In this document: positions 34,530-44,580 of the stretch, in pieces
Layout of the letters: the number at the start of each line of letters is the position of its first letter
How positions within the stretch are numbered: position 1 is the stretch's first letter
The notes under the pieces: generated by a model
Told to the model about the DNA's origin: nothing
Seen by the model: the letters and a program-made list of their open reading frames with translations, nothing else
Database searches by the model: none
Position numbers and translations under genes: made by a program
Source of the DNA: Leptospira mtsangambouensis
GTDB lineage: Bacteria > Spirochaetota > Leptospiria > Leptospirales > Leptospiraceae
Direction: 5' to 3'
DNA length: 64,000 bases
Assembly: GCF_004770475.1 (NCBI RefSeq)
Contig: NZ_RQHK01000002.1
Location: 784,001 to 848,000 of the forward strand

Positions 34530-36713
34530 GTGGAGTTAGTTGGGCTTAATTCCGAACAGAAAATAGCTGTTGAAACAGTTGATGGACCACTCCTGATTCT
34601 CGCGGGAGCAGGTTCAGGTAAAACTCGAGTCATTACCTATCGAATCGCTAACCTCATTCTCAATCATAAGGTTTATCCGAATCAAATCCTTGCCGTAACT
34701 TTTACGAACAAAGCTGCTGAGGAAATGCGCAGTCGTTGCCGGAGTCTACTACCGGAGGGGAATGCTGAACCTTTGGTTCGTACTTTTCATTCCCTTTGTT
34801 TGTATTTGTTACGTAGGGAAGGAAAAGCTTTGGGGCTTGGAAATAATTTTACTGTTTACGACAGTGATATGCAAGAGTCTCTCATTAAAGAAATTTTAAA
34901 ATCCAAAGATATGGACACAAAGGAGTTTCGCCCTTCTAGTCTTGCGAATGCCTTTTCCTCGGCAAAAGATTCTTTTATGACAGCAGAAGAATATGCCAAA
35001 AAAAAGGCGGATGATTCTTATACAAAAACAATTGCTTCGGTCTTTTTAGAATATGAAAAACGAAAAGATTTGCGGAATGCTTTGGATTTTGGTGATTTGA
35101 TTTTAAAAACAGTTATTTTGTTTCGTGATTTCCCTGTCATTTTGGAAAAATACCAAAGGTTATGGAAATACATTATGGTGGATGAATACCAAGATACAAA
35201 TAAAATTCAGTATCATTTGGTGCAGTCCCTTTCCTCTTTTCACAAAAACCTTTGTGTGGTAGGAGATGATGACCAATCCATTTATTCTTGGCGTGGTGCA
35301 GATATTTCTAATATTCTTAATTTTAAAAAAGATTATCCAGAAGCTGTTGTTGTTAAGTTAGAAGAAAACTACCGTTCTACAAAAACTATTATTGAAACGG
35401 CTGCAGCTTTAATTGCAAATAATAAACAACGAACAAATAAAACTTTAAGAACAGAGAATCCTACGGGAGATAAAATCAAACTCACTTCTTATCAGAATGA
35501 GATTGAAGAAGCAGAAGGAATTGTTCAAAAAATCCAGGCAAATGCGAGGCGGGGACAAAAGTATTCGAACTTTGCCGTGTTCTACCGAACCAATTCGCAA
35601 TCTCGTTATTTTGAAGAAGCATTGAGAAAAAAAGCTATTCCCTATAAAATTTTTGGTGGGTTTCGTTTTTTTGACAGAAAAGAAGTAAAGGATTTGATTG
35701 CTTATCTTTCCGTGGTAGTCAATCCAGTCGATTCCACTTCTCTTCTTCGTATCATTAACTCGCCACCGCGAGGGATTGGTGATACAACTGTGAATCGTTT
35801 GTTATCCTATTCTGTGAATGAAGGTCTGTCTTTATTTGAATGTTTGGGAAAAACTGTGCCTGATATCAAAAAAGGAACTTTGCAGAAATTGTCTTCCTTA
35901 TATAGGATGTTTGATTCTTCGATGGAAGATCTTGGAAAAAAAACTCCTTCTGAAATTGCTTATGATGTTTTGGAACATTCTGGGTATCGCGAATTTTTAG
36001 AGAATGAAGGTACGGAAGATTCTTTTTCCAGGTTGTCAAACTTAAATGAGTTTGTGAATGCATTAAAGGAATTTGAAGAAAATAATCCAGAAGCAACACT
36101 TGAAGAATATCTTGGGAATATATCTTTGATTACCAGTGAAGATAACACTAAAGAATTACCTGACTATGTCATTCTAATGACTGTCCATAATGCAAAAGGT
36201 CTAGAATTTCAACATGTATTTATGGCAGGAATGGAAGCGGGAACTTTTCCGCATTTTTTATCCATTGACTCTGCAGATGGTTTGGAAGAAGAGAGAAGGC
36301 TTGCTTATGTGGCGATCACTCGCGCACGTAAAAATTTAGAAATTAGTTTTTCGCGGTTCACTCGAAAGTTCGGTGAAATAGAAGCAAGGTTGCCTTCCCA
36401 ATTTTTAGAAGAACTTCCGAGCCAATTCATTGAGGGAGAATTCACTGAAAATCGTTTTGGTGTCAGGAGACCCGAGTTTTCACCGAGGGCAGAAAGGTTT
36501 CAGAAATCAGAAGAAAAATTTGAAACAGTACTAGCAAAGTCTGGCGATGGGGATTTCCAGGTTGGAACCAAAGTGCGGCATAAAGTATACGGAGATGGTC
36601 GTATTTTAACCATCTCGGGATCGGGGGACAATCGAAAGGTGGAAGTTCGATTTGGATCTCATTTGGATAAAAAATTCTTATTGGCATACACACCATTAGA
36701 GATAATTTCATGA
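34530..36713 (+). CDS. UvrD/PcrA/Rep family DNA helicase
   Basis: 727 aa from GTG 34530, directly after the bamA stop codon. Superfamily 1A motifs are all visible: GPLLILAGAGSGKTRVIT (Walker A), TFTNKAAEEM, VDEYQDTN (motif II), GDDDQSIYSWRGAD (III), LEENYRS (IV), VILMTVHNAKGLEF and YVAITRARKNL (VI). A C-terminal Tudor-like segment (GTKVRHKVYGDGRILTISG) resembles that of PcrA, which binds RNA polymerase. It is probably the UvrD/PcrA helicase for excision repair and transcription-coupled repair; the symbol pcrA or uvrD cannot be decided here. Confidence 0.93.
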   Translation: MELVGLNSEQKIAVETVDGPLLILAGAGSGKTRVITYRIANLILNHKVYPNQILAVTFTNKAAEEMRSRCRSLLPEGNAEPLVRTFHSLCLYLLRREGKALGLGNNFTVYDSDMQESLIKEILKSKDMDTKEFRPSSLANAFSSAKDSFMTAEEYAKKKADDSYTKTIASVFLEYEKRKDLRNALDFGDLILKTVILFRDFPVILEKYQRLWKYIMVDEYQDTNKIQYHLVQSLSSFHKNLCVVGDDDQSIYSWRGADISNILNFKKDYPEAVVVKLEENYRSTKTIIETAAALIANNKQRTNKTLRTENPTGDKIKLTSYQNEIEEAEGIVQKIQANARRGQKYSNFAVFYRTNSQSRYFEEALRKKAIPYKIFGGFRFFDRKEVKDLIAYLSVVVNPVDSTSLLRIINSPPRGIGDTTVNRLLSYSVNEGLSLFECLGKTVPDIKKGTLQKLSSLYRMFDSSMEDLGKKTPSEIAYDVLEHSGYREFLENEGTEDSFSRLSNLNEFVNALKEFEENNPEATLEEYLGNISLITSEDNTKELPDYVILMTVHNAKGLEFQHVFMAGMEAGTFPHFLSIDSADGLEEERRLAYVAITRARKNLEISFSRFTRKFGEIEARLPSQFLEELPSQFIEGEFTENRFGVRRPEFSPRAERFQKSEEKFETVLAKSGDGDFQVGTKVRHKVYGDGRILTISGSGDNRKVEVRFGSHLDKKFLLAYTPLEIIS

Positions 36714-36731
36714 ACTAGAAGAGGAATGGCT

Positions 36732-37160
36732 ATGAATCGATTTTGGACTTTAAGTATAATTGTATTGTTTCCTTTGACATTAGTAAATGCACAGCAGAAC
36801 TCTGGTTTGGCGGAAGAATTTACTAAGTTAGAAGATTACCTTCGGAATCCAAAACTAACAGAAGAACAGAAAAAAAAGAATTTCGAATCCAATATGGTAA
36901 GTTCAGTTCGAAGTACTCTTTCTAAACGTCTAGCAAATCCCAAAAAAGATTTAAAGGATCTAAAATTTCAGGATTTACAAACGGAACGACCAGAAGGAAC
37001 AAATACTTTTTTTGTTAAGTATAAAAACTATTATTTTCAATACCAATTTCCAGTAGATCCAGAGACATATGTTACTTCTCCATCGGAAGAGATCGTATTG
37101 GAAAAACCGGAAGGTTTGGATTTAGGTTCAAACGCCCATAAAGAAGAAAAAAAGAATTAG
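36732..37160 (+). CDS. Exported hypothetical protein
   Basis: 142 aa from ATG 36732; the ATG at 36726 overlaps the Shine-Dalgarno sequence (AGAGGA), so the second is preferred. The signal peptide is RFWTLSIIVLFPLTLVNA. The mature protein is charged and mainly helical at first (LAEEFTKLEDYLRNPKLTEEQKKKNFES) with a β-rich middle (FFVKYKNYYFQYQFPVDPE). It ends Lys/Glu-rich. No family is recognised. Its neighbours (helicase before, phosphatase after) give no clue to function. Its codon use resembles its neighbours. Confidence 0.68.
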   Translation: MNRFWTLSIIVLFPLTLVNAQQNSGLAEEFTKLEDYLRNPKLTEEQKKKNFESNMVSSVRSTLSKRLANPKKDLKDLKFQDLQTERPEGTNTFFVKYKNYYFQYQFPVDPETYVTSPSEEIVLEKPEGLDLGSNAHKEEKKN

Positions 37161-37178
37161 ATTACTGATCAGGGCGGA

Positions 37179-38048
37179 ATGGAAGAAAAAGATTTTCAGG
37201 AAGTTTGGCGGTGGGTATTATCAGTTGGAGATTCTATTCTTTCCATTTATAAATCAGACTTCCAAATTCGCGACAAAGGTGGCAATGACCCAGTCACCGA
37301 GGCTGATTTGTTTGCAAGTGAGTTTCTTTTTGAAAGAATCTCTTCACGTTTTCCGAACCATGGTTTTTTATCAGAAGAAAAAACAGATACAAATAGACGT
37401 TTGGACAAGGAATGGGTTTGGATTTTAGATCCTATTGATGGGACTCGTGAATTTGTAAAAAAAAATGACCAGTTTGCTTTGAGTTTGGGTCTTGTTCGTA
37501 ATGGTGAAGCAGTTTGGGGAGTGGTTTTTAATCCGGCTACTGGAGAATTTTTTTCCAAAATCAGAAATACTTTTTTTGCGAAATTACAACCTCCATTTTC
37601 TACAGAAGAAAATTTCAGAACCCTTGTGGTGGAAAGTGGTTCCGTATTGCACCAGTTAGAGGAATCAAAACCTGTTCCCAATAAACCCGTTTTACTAGTG
37701 TCTTTATCGGAAATGAAAGAAGGACTGTTCTCCGATTCTTTTTGGCAGGAAGATTTTGAGATTCGATCCATGGGAAGCATCGCTTATAAATTGGGACTTT
37801 TGTCTGCAGGATTTATTGACCTAATTGTTTCCTTAAAACCCAAAAACGAATGGGACATTTGTGGGGGCATTGCTCTTTTGGATGAAGAGAATTTCACTTC
37901 TTTTCCTTTGAAGGACAAAGGATATCTTTTTAACCAGTCCAATACCTTATCTTATGGTTTGGTTGCTGGTAAAAAAACTGCTGTCCAATATTTAGAATCC
38001 AAAATAGATATCCACCAATTATCCCTCAAGGTAAAGGAACGATGGTAA
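37179..38048 (+). CDS. Inositol monophosphatase family protein, CysQ-like
   Basis: 289 aa. The magnesium-binding motifs of the family are present: DPVTEADLFASEFLF, LDPIDGTREFVKKNDQFALSLGL and WDICGGIALLDE. The DPIDGTREF form and the following FALSLGLV block match 3'(2'),5'-bisphosphate nucleotidase (CysQ), which removes pAp from sulphate assimilation and related metabolism. Inositol-1-phosphatase cannot be excluded. It overlaps the next gene (glycosyltransferase) by 7 nt, so both are translated together. Confidence 0.85.
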   Translation: MEEKDFQEVWRWVLSVGDSILSIYKSDFQIRDKGGNDPVTEADLFASEFLFERISSRFPNHGFLSEEKTDTNRRLDKEWVWILDPIDGTREFVKKNDQFALSLGLVRNGEAVWGVVFNPATGEFFSKIRNTFFAKLQPPFSTEENFRTLVVESGSVLHQLEESKPVPNKPVLLVSLSEMKEGLFSDSFWQEDFEIRSMGSIAYKLGLLSAGFIDLIVSLKPKNEWDICGGIALLDEENFTSFPLKDKGYLFNQSNTLSYGLVAGKKTAVQYLESKIDIHQLSLKVKERW

Positions 38049-39175
38049 AAACCAAACGAATTGGCCTTGATGCGAGGCCTCTTTCCACTCGAGTTTCTGG
38101 AGTGGGAAGATTGATTGCGGAAACACTAAAAGCTTTTCCACACAAAGAAGAATACGACTTCTTTTTGTTTTCGCATTTACCCATTCACGAAGACCACAAA
38201 GCTGTGTTGTCATTGCCTAATATCACTTGGGTGAATGGTGGTGGCTTTTTAAAATGGAAAGGTGGTTTGTATTACAATCTATACATTCCGTTTTATTTAT
38301 TGAAACATCGTTTGGATCTTTTTTGGGGATCACAACAAGTTTTACCACCTTTTTTACCAAGTTCATTGAAAGCAGTTCTTACATATTGTGATTTGGTTTT
38401 GTATTTGTATCCAGAAACTATGCGTTGGATCGCAAAAGTCCAACAAAGATTGTTTCAGAGATACTCTGTTAGGCGATCAAGTTTTATTCTCTCGATTTCG
38501 AAACAAACAAGCACTGATATGTGTCGCAAATTTGGTTATCCTGTTGATCAAACCGGTGTTTCCTATCCAGGTGTGAATCCGATCGAGATGACAAAACATT
38601 TGGAAACAAAAATTTCCAATCGAGTAAAAGATTTGGGAACAGATTTTCTATTATCGGTTTCCACAATCGAACCAAGAAAAAACTATCCATTTTTACTTGA
38701 GGTCTTTCGGGAATACCGTAAGACTGAACCACACCATTACAGACCTTGGGTGATTGTCGGAAAAATTGGATGGGAATCACCTGAGTTTATCGAAGAGTTA
38801 TTGCAGGAACGAAGTTTGTACAAAGACATCCATATTTTGGATTCTGTTTCTGATTCTGAATTACAACATCTCTACAAAAGAGCAGGTTTATTTGCTTTTG
38901 CCAGTAAGTATGAAGGGTTTGGGATTCCTATGGCAGAAGCTATCTTTCATGGGTTGAATTGTGTTGTTTCTGACATTCCCACATTTCATGAAATTGGAAA
39001 AGATGGGGTTACTTATCTTCCATACAAAACGAAAGAAGATGCAAAACTTTGGGCCGAGACAATTAAAAAGTATTTTGAAAATCCGAAACCATTAACAGTA
39101 TCTGTTTCTGAATTTACTTGGGAAAACGCAGCCAAAATCACAGAAGAAGTTTTTAGAAAGGTTTTAGAGGAATGA
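38042..39175 (+). CDS. Glycosyltransferase family 4 (GT-B fold)
   Basis: 377 aa. The N-terminal Rossmann half begins KRIGLDARPLSTRVSGVGRL and the C-terminal half has the nucleotide-sugar motifs LLSVSTIEPRKNYPFLLEVF and ASKYEGFGIPMAEAIFHGL, with the Glu pair E-x7-E typical of GT4 (EGFGIPMAEA). It probably transfers a sugar from a nucleotide donor to a glycan or lipid acceptor. The ATG at 38042 overlaps the CysQ-like gene by 7 nt. Its end overlaps the convergent small gene by 12 nt. Confidence 0.9.
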   Translation: MVKTKRIGLDARPLSTRVSGVGRLIAETLKAFPHKEEYDFFLFSHLPIHEDHKAVLSLPNITWVNGGGFLKWKGGLYYNLYIPFYLLKHRLDLFWGSQQVLPPFLPSSLKAVLTYCDLVLYLYPETMRWIAKVQQRLFQRYSVRRSSFILSISKQTSTDMCRKFGYPVDQTGVSYPGVNPIEMTKHLETKISNRVKDLGTDFLLSVSTIEPRKNYPFLLEVFREYRKTEPHHYRPWVIVGKIGWESPEFIEELLQERSLYKDIHILDSVSDSELQHLYKRAGLFAFASKYEGFGIPMAEAIFHGLNCVVSDIPTFHEIGKDGVTYLPYKTKEDAKLWAETIKKYFENPKPLTVSVSEFTWENAAKITEEVFRKVLEE

Positions 39176-39559
39176 GAATAATCCCTTCTTTTTTGTGACC
39201 ACTCCAGAATAAAGAATTTTGGATTTGTCTGACTTTGGAAGGACGTGCAGATGAAATCGGTCTTTTGTCATAGCCTGGATTTCACATTCCCAGTCGGCAT
39301 CTTGTGCCACCAATTTGACTCGGTCACAAAGTACTTCCGATTCTAGAATCCAAACAAATGAAAATTCAGATTTCCCACGTTTGAATTGAGTTTTGATTTC
39401 TTTGGAATTTGCTTTCCACGTAACGGTTGTTTCATCCCCGGTTTCATAGGGTTGAACACTTGAGGGAATCATAGAAATTCCTTTCCCTGTCCAGTTTCCC
39501 TTTACGTAATCATTCCATTCGTCTAAGTTGGAGAAGTAATTGTAAATCAATGAATTCAA
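39164..39559 (-). CDS. Hypothetical protein, 131 aa
   Basis: It runs from TTG 39559, with TTG 39550 as an alternative; neither has a strong Shine-Dalgarno sequence. No signal peptide. The sequence has several β-strands (ETTVTWKANSKEIKTQF, FSFVWILESEVLCDRVKLVAQ) with alternating charged and aromatic residues and a final basic stretch. I do not recognise it. Divergent from the TlpA-like gene with the two start regions overlapping if the outer starts are used. It is convergent with the glycosyltransferase, which it overlaps by 12 nt. Confidence 0.6.
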   Translation of the reverse strand: MNSLIYNYFSNLDEWNDYVKGNWTGKGISMIPSSVQPYETGDETTVTWKANSKEIKTQFKRGKSEFSFVWILESEVLCDRVKLVAQDADWECEIQAMTKDRFHLHVLPKSDKSKILYSGVVTKKKGLFSFL

Positions 39560-39564
39560 ATAAA

Positions 39565-40083
39565 ATGACCCAAACTTTGCGATACGTTAAATCCAGTTTT
39601 TATCTAATGATTCTCCTTTCTCTCCTTTTTTGTAAGCCAGAGGGACAAGCTGACGATTTTTATCCTGAACCACTCCAAATGATCCAAGGTGATCCAGAAC
39701 GAATGGAGGATTGGAAAGGCAAGGTTGTTGTATTAGATTTTTGGGCAACTTGGTGTGAACCTTGTGCAAAGGCAGTGCCGACGATCAACAAGTGGAAATC
39801 CTCTGTTTCCGAAAAGGACTTTGTCTTTCGTGGAATCAACACTGACACAACAGAACCCTTAGAAAAAATTAAAAAAGATATGGAACGATTGAAAATGAGT
39901 TACCCCACCTTACTGGATAAAGACTGGAAAATGACAGATTTTTATCATGTAGAAGGGATTCCATGCCTTCTTGTCTTTGATCGGTCAGGAAAAATCGTGT
40001 ATCGGCAGTATGGTCTGATTGGGTCTGACCTTTCAGGACTTGTGATTCGTTCACATGTTTGGGCAAACTCTGATCTGCCATAA
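39565..40083 (+). CDS. TlpA-like thioredoxin-fold lipoprotein
   Basis: 172 aa from ATG 39565, which avoids overlap with the divergent gene; ATG 39550 would add five residues. The N-terminus (SFYLMILLSLLFCKPEG) has a lipobox ending in Cys, so it is probably a lipoprotein facing the periplasm. The thioredoxin domain carries the active-site motif WCEPC in VVVLDFWATWCEPCAKAV, plus a cis-Pro region (HVEGIPCLLVFD). TlpA/ResA-like proteins reduce disulfides for cytochrome c maturation or envelope repair; which partner it has is not shown. Confidence 0.87.
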   Translation: MTQTLRYVKSSFYLMILLSLLFCKPEGQADDFYPEPLQMIQGDPERMEDWKGKVVVLDFWATWCEPCAKAVPTINKWKSSVSEKDFVFRGINTDTTEPLEKIKKDMERLKMSYPTLLDKDWKMTDFYHVEGIPCLLVFDRSGKIVYRQYGLIGSDLSGLVIRSHVWANSDLP

Positions 40084-40218
40084 TTGTGCAATGCGAAACA
40101 ACATTTTGATTTTCCCTTGAATTCAATGACAAGATTGAAAATGTCTTGACTCATGTTCGTTAAAAAAGTCCCTTAAAGATACCTTTTTACGTTTTCTTTT
40201 GAGAAAGGAGTCAGAATA

Positions 40219-42153
40219 ATGCCAGCCAATTTGCCCGAACTCTTCCAGCAGAGTGCTGAAAAATTTGGGAACCGCCCCGCGTTCGTTAGTAAGGATGAAT
40301 CTAAGTCCTATCAACCCGTCACTTTTAAAGAAGTATATGATCTTGGTATCAACTTAGCAGAAGCTCTCATTGATTTGGGTGTAGCTGCTAAGGAAAATGT
40401 TGCCTTGCTTGCTGATAACCGATTGGAATGGATTGTTTCCGATTATGGAATCCTCATGGCCGGTGCAGCAGATGTTCCTCGTGGAACCGACATTACCGAT
40501 TCAGAAATTGCTTATATTCTAAACCATTGTGAAGCAAAGGTAATTTTTCTTGAGAATGATAAAATGCTCGAGAAATTCCAAAAGAACCGCTCTCAATTAG
40601 AATTTGCAAAAACACTCATTGTTATGGATAAAAAATCCACTGCCACTGGTGTTTTAAAACTTTATGATCTAATTGAAAAGGGAAAAGAACTCCGCGCAAA
40701 AGGTTCTAAAAAAGCAGAAGAGCGTATGAAAGCAATCGCTCCTGATGATCTCTTTACAATCATTTACACTTCTGGAACGACAGGGATGCCAAAAGGTGTT
40801 ATGTTGAAACATAGCAACATGATCCACCAAACATCAGTCATTCTAGGCAGTATGATCGAAATCAAACAAGATGAAAGAATGTTGTCTATCCTTCCTGTTT
40901 GGCACGTATTCGAAAGAGTTTTTGAATATCTAGCCATTGCAGCTGGTTGTGCGACATACTACACCAACGTTCGTGATTTGCGAGATGACATGAAAAAGGC
41001 TAAACCTACTTTTATGGCTTCTGCTCCAAGACTTTGGGAAAGTATCTACAACGGAATTTATACAAGAATCAACGATCCAAAACAAACTCCAGCTCTGCGC
41101 CGTGGTTTGTTCAACTTGGCTTATTTTTTCTCAAAACATTTCAATGCCGCTACAAGGTTTTTAAAAGGAAACCAAGTGGATTACGTGGGACGAAATCCCA
41201 TTGTTTCCCTTTTCAAAGGTTTTTATTATTTAGCTTTGGCGATCATTTTGGCCATTCCATATTTCCTATTGGATTTAGTGGTTCTTTCCAAAATTCGAGA
41301 GGCAACTGGTGGGGAACTGAAAGCTTCTGTTTCCGGTGGTGGTGCCCTCCAAAGACATGTGGATGCTTTCTTCAATGATATTGGAATCAATGTTTTGGAA
41401 GGGTATGGAATGACGGAAACTTCTCCGGTCATCTCGGTTCGTACTTTTAAAAAACTAGTCCAAGGTTCTGTTGGGGTCATCACTCCAGAAACTTCCGTTC
41501 AAATCCGTGATGAATTGGGAAAGGTTCTCACTCATGTGGACGCCAACCAAAAACTCATTTCTGGAAAATACGGGGCTCGTGGGGTCATCCACATCCGTGG
41601 ACCACAAGTGATGAAAGGGTATTATAAAAATCCGGAAACCACTGCTAAGGTTCTAAAGGATGGTTGGATGGATACGGGAGATATTGGAATGTTCAATTTC
41701 AAAAAGACCCTGACCATCACTGGCCGTGCAAAAGATACGGTAGTACTCCTTGGTGGGGAAAACGTAGAGCCAGTTCCAATTGAGGACAAACTGACAGAGT
41801 CTCCTTATATTGCACAAGTAATGGTGATAGGACAAGACCAAAAGAACTTGGGAGCTCTTGTGGTTCCTGATTTTGATAAGTTGACTGAGTGGGCAAAGGA
41901 AAACGGAATTTCTGAGACTGACAAACAGAAACTCATTGAAAATCCGAAGGTTCTCGATTTCTACAAAAAGGAAATCAAAGCCCTAAACAATACAAAAACT
42001 GGATTTAAGTCTTTTGAACAGGTAACTCCTTTTATCCTCATTACCAAAACCTTTGAAGTGGGTGATGAATTGACAAACCTATTCAAAATGAAACGCCACC
42101 TGATCACAGAAAAATACAAAGATAAAATTGCTGCTTTGTATGCTGGTGATTAA
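40219..42153 (+). CDS. Long-chain acyl-CoA synthetase (AMP-forming)
   Basis: 644 aa. Adenylate-forming motifs are complete: [30 protein letters not shown] and [24 protein letters not shown]. The length and a hydrophobic segment near residue 340 ([20 protein letters not shown]) suggest a membrane-associated long-chain type (FadD/ACSL). It activates fatty acids to acyl-CoA, central for Leptospira, which grows on long-chain fatty acids. An AAAGGAG Shine-Dalgarno sequence precedes ATG 40219. Upstream sequence (40105-40150) has short CAAG/CTTG inverted motifs that could be an operator. Confidence 0.92.
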   Translation: MPANLPELFQQSAEKFGNRPAFVSKDESKSYQPVTFKEVYDLGINLAEALIDLGVAAKENVALLADNRLEWIVSDYGILMAGAADVPRGTDITDSEIAYILNHCEAKVIFLENDKMLEKFQKNRSQLEFAKTLIVMDKKSTATGVLKLYDLIEKGKELRAKGSKKAEERMKAIAPDDLFTIIYTSGTTGMPKGVMLKHSNMIHQTSVILGSMIEIKQDERMLSILPVWHVFERVFEYLAIAAGCATYYTNVRDLRDDMKKAKPTFMASAPRLWESIYNGIYTRINDPKQTPALRRGLFNLAYFFSKHFNAATRFLKGNQVDYVGRNPIVSLFKGFYYLALAIILAIPYFLLDLVVLSKIREATGGELKASVSGGGALQRHVDAFFNDIGINVLEGYGMTETSPVISVRTFKKLVQGSVGVITPETSVQIRDELGKVLTHVDANQKLISGKYGARGVIHIRGPQVMKGYYKNPETTAKVLKDGWMDTGDIGMFNFKKTLTITGRAKDTVVLLGGENVEPVPIEDKLTESPYIAQVMVIGQDQKNLGALVVPDFDKLTEWAKENGISETDKQKLIENPKVLDFYKKEIKALNNTKTGFKSFEQVTPFILITKTFEVGDELTNLFKMKRHLITEKYKDKIAALYAGD

Positions 42154-42177
42154 GGATTAGTAAGGTTTAAATTTATA

Positions 42178-42205
42178 CCGCCCAGAGAGATTCCGGGCGG
42201 TTTTT
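42178..42205 (+). terminator. Intrinsic terminator of the acyl-CoA synthetase gene
   Basis: CCGCCC (42178-42183) pairs with GGGCGG (42195-42200), an 11-nt loop between, and is followed directly by TTTTT. It lies 25 nt after the stop codon. This is the clearest rho-independent terminator in the window. Confidence 0.9.
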
Positions 42206-42242
42206 CCTCTTCCCTTTTTCCCTTCCCGTCGATATTCTAACT

Positions 42243-42914
42243 GTGAATCGACAGGACGGATCTTTAGTTTCCTCATCTACAGGCGTTTTTTACCCCTACC
42301 AACACCAGGACTTTTATGCGATGGATTCTTTGTTTTTATCGCACATGAAACAAGAAGAGGTTTGGGACTTCCAATCTGTGACCCAAGTGCACCTCGGTTT
42401 TTTAGGATTTTTAACTTTAAGGGGTTTTTTACGGGAGAGTTTGTCTTTGCCGAAACTCCAAGTGAAGGGTCTTTCCAAACATTGGAAAACATACTTAGCC
42501 AAAGTGAATTTTTTAGGAAAAGGGGTCCCTTGGGAATCCCAAGAATTCATTCCCAACTTAGTTTCTGATTCTCTCATTCCAGCCCTTACCTTTGGTGGGA
42601 AAGGGCATTGGGCACATGAATTTCATTGGGAGAGGGTGGAGAAAGATACAACTTCGGTTTTCTTTTCTGCAACCAACAAACAAAGCGAAGGTGACATTGC
42701 CATTAGTGATTTGATGAAAGATTTTTTACAATATTCTCAAACCCATCACTACTTGGATCGAGCATACATCCGTAAAGAAAACTCTAGTTATTTGTATTTG
42801 AATTCAAAAGAAACGAACCCAAGGGTGTTTTTTCGTGAAAACCCAACGGATTTACCAGAATTTTTATTTTTAGTGGCAGAGTTAAAAACGAAAAATCCTA
42901 CTCACTCAAATTAA
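42243..42914 (+). CDS. Hypothetical protein, 223 aa
   Basis: It opens with GTG 42243, 38 nt after the terminator. Not recognised. No signal peptide or membrane segment. It is rich in aromatic residues and His, with motifs such as QVHLGFLGFLTLRGFLRESL, KGHWAHEFHWERVEKD and LDRAYIRKENSSYLYLN. The C-terminal part looks α/β, but no catalytic pattern can be named. Its last 17 nt overlap the convergent Lon-domain gene. A shared function with either neighbour is not indicated. Confidence 0.62.
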   Translation: MNRQDGSLVSSSTGVFYPYQHQDFYAMDSLFLSHMKQEEVWDFQSVTQVHLGFLGFLTLRGFLRESLSLPKLQVKGLSKHWKTYLAKVNFLGKGVPWESQEFIPNLVSDSLIPALTFGGKGHWAHEFHWERVEKDTTSVFFSATNKQSEGDIAISDLMKDFLQYSQTHHYLDRAYIRKENSSYLYLNSKETNPRVFFRENPTDLPEFLFLVAELKTKNPTHSN

Positions 42915-43506
42915 GGCCAAGTAAAACCGTTTTGAGAAGGTCGGCTTTGGTTTCCAAATGAGTGGTTTCTAAAATGGTTTGTTTGGTTTTAAAATCAAAA
43001 TAAATGAGTGAGGCGATAAAATCTACCGGATATGGATGGACTAAAATTTGATTCATTTTCAAAATTAAGTCTTCTTCTGCCCCTTCTGCAAGTAAGATCC
43101 GTTTGGTGAGAACTAGTAACTCTTCTATTTTTTCTTTTAATGTTTCTGAAACATTTTTATTTCTTTGGTGTTCCCGACGGACAATTTGTGCGATATAAAA
43201 CGGTTCTGTGGAATCCAAACTAACAATCTCTGCCGTCCCAATCCCTTCCAAAATGATATTGGATCTCCCATCGGGTAAGGATTCCTTTTGGATGATATGT
43301 CCATACCCCACAACTTCTGGGATGGGAGGGAGTCCCGCTCCAATCCAATTTTTAGGATAAGGAGCCATTCCCATTTCCCCACCATTTTCCATACAAAAGT
43401 CTAACATCATCCGGTATCTGGGTTCAAAAATATGGAGAGGCAAAAACATTCCCGGAAACAGAAATACATCTGGCAAGGGAAAGAGAGGTAAGGGGAAGGT
43501 TGACAC
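42898..43506 (-). CDS. Stand-alone Lon N-terminal substrate-binding domain protein
   Basis: 202 aa from GTG 43506. The pattern PLFPLPDVFLFPGMFLPLHIFEPRYRMMLDFC is the Lon LAN domain, followed by PEVVGYGHII, LPDGRSNIILEGIGTAEI and a four-helix C-terminal part. There is no ATPase or protease domain. In other bacteria such proteins bind unfolded or modified polypeptides, but the partner protease is not known here. It is divergent from hldA with 54 nt between starts; that gap holds short hairpins (AGAGAA/TTCTCT, GTTTA/TAAAC). Confidence 0.87.
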   Translation of the reverse strand: MSTFPLPLFPLPDVFLFPGMFLPLHIFEPRYRMMLDFCMENGGEMGMAPYPKNWIGAGLPPIPEVVGYGHIIQKESLPDGRSNIILEGIGTAEIVSLDSTEPFYIAQIVRREHQRNKNVSETLKEKIEELLVLTKRILLAEGAEEDLILKMNQILVHPYPVDFIASLIYFDFKTKQTILETTHLETKADLLKTVLLGLNLSE

Positions 43507-43560
43507 AGAGAAAGGTTTTAGATTCTCTGTTTAGTTGTAAACCAATTCAAGGATCTGGCT

Positions 43561-44580
43561 TTGTTGAAAATAAAGAAAACTTCACTCCGTAAATCTTTTG
43601 AGGATTTAGGCAAAATCAAAGTGCTTGTGATCGGAGATTTGATTTTGGATGAGTATTTGATTGGTTCTGTGGAACGAATTTCCCCGGAAGCACCAGTTCC
43701 AGTCGTTTGGGTTCGCAACGAAAAACAATCCTTAGGTGGATCAGGCAATGTCGTTCAAAACTTATCTTCCATCGGAGTTTCGGGTGTTGTGTTTGGACGG
43801 ATTGGAGAGGACAAAGCAGGGGATTCTTTAGAAACACTTTTACTCCAAAATTCTGTTTCGAAAGAAGACTTCGTTTTATTAAAATCCAAAACCATACCGA
43901 CCATTTTAAAAACAAGGATCATAGCGACCCACCAACAAATTTGTCGGGTGGACCGGGAGGAAGTAGTTCCTTTGACAAAAGAGGAAGAAGATTCTATCCT
44001 AAAACAATTTGAATCAAAATTAAAAGAATGTTCCGCTGTCATTTTATCAGATTATGATAAGGGTTATCTCACACCTTCTCTCATTCAATCGGTGATTCGC
44101 CTTTGTAACCGAGAAAATAAAATTGTGACAGTAGACCCGCAAGTCAGCCATTTTTTCCTATACCAAAATATTCATATCATGACACCCAACCACCATGAAG
44201 CCGGAAAGGCTTTGGGTAAAAAACTGATCAGTGATTCTGAAATTGAAACTGCATGTCGGGAGATCTCAGAAAAACTCACACCCGATGCTATGATGATCAC
44301 TCGAGGGGAAAAAGGGATGTCTATTTTTGAAAGAAAGACGGATTCTTTTTATCATATCCCGACTGTTGCAAAAGAAGTATTTGATGTGACAGGTGCCGGT
44401 GATACGGTGATTACCACGTACACTGCCTTTGTGGCTACCGGAATGTCCATTGCTGATGCAGCTCTTATATCCAATGTGAGTGCAGGTATCGTTGTTGGTA
44501 AGTTAGGTGCTGCTACTGTCACACAACCGGAAATTGAAGAAGCTTTACAAACACTAGGTTATTTGGATGTAAACCAATGA
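43561..44580 (+). CDS. hldA: D-glycero-β-D-manno-heptose-7-phosphate kinase
   Basis: 339 aa from TTG 43561 (TTG 43564 is also possible). PfkB/ribokinase family: VLVIGDLILDEYLIGSVERISPEAPVPV, GGSGNVVQNLSSIG and the catalytic DVTGAGDTVITTYTAF. This is the first domain of enterobacterial HldE (RfaE); here the kinase is a separate gene followed by hldC with a 4-nt overlap. It phosphorylates heptose-7-phosphate to the 1,7-bisphosphate in the ADP-heptose pathway. Conserved sugar-kinase catalytic Asp lies in the GAGD motif. Confidence 0.92.
   Translation: MLKIKKTSLRKSFEDLGKIKVLVIGDLILDEYLIGSVERISPEAPVPVVWVRNEKQSLGGSGNVVQNLSSIGVSGVVFGRIGEDKAGDSLETLLLQNSVSKEDFVLLKSKTIPTILKTRIIATHQQICRVDREEVVPLTKEEEDSILKQFESKLKECSAVILSDYDKGYLTPSLIQSVIRLCNRENKIVTVDPQVSHFFLYQNIHIMTPNHHEAGKALGKKLISDSEIETACREISEKLTPDAMMITRGEKGMSIFERKTDSFYHIPTVAKEVFDVTGAGDTVITTYTAFVATGMSIADAALISNVSAGIVVGKLGAATVTQPEIEEALQTLGYLDVNQ

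Noticed and set aside
37247..37780. A 177-codon minus-strand frame opposite the CysQ-like gene
   Set aside because: The plus strand has intact metal-binding motifs; no domain appears on the minus strand.
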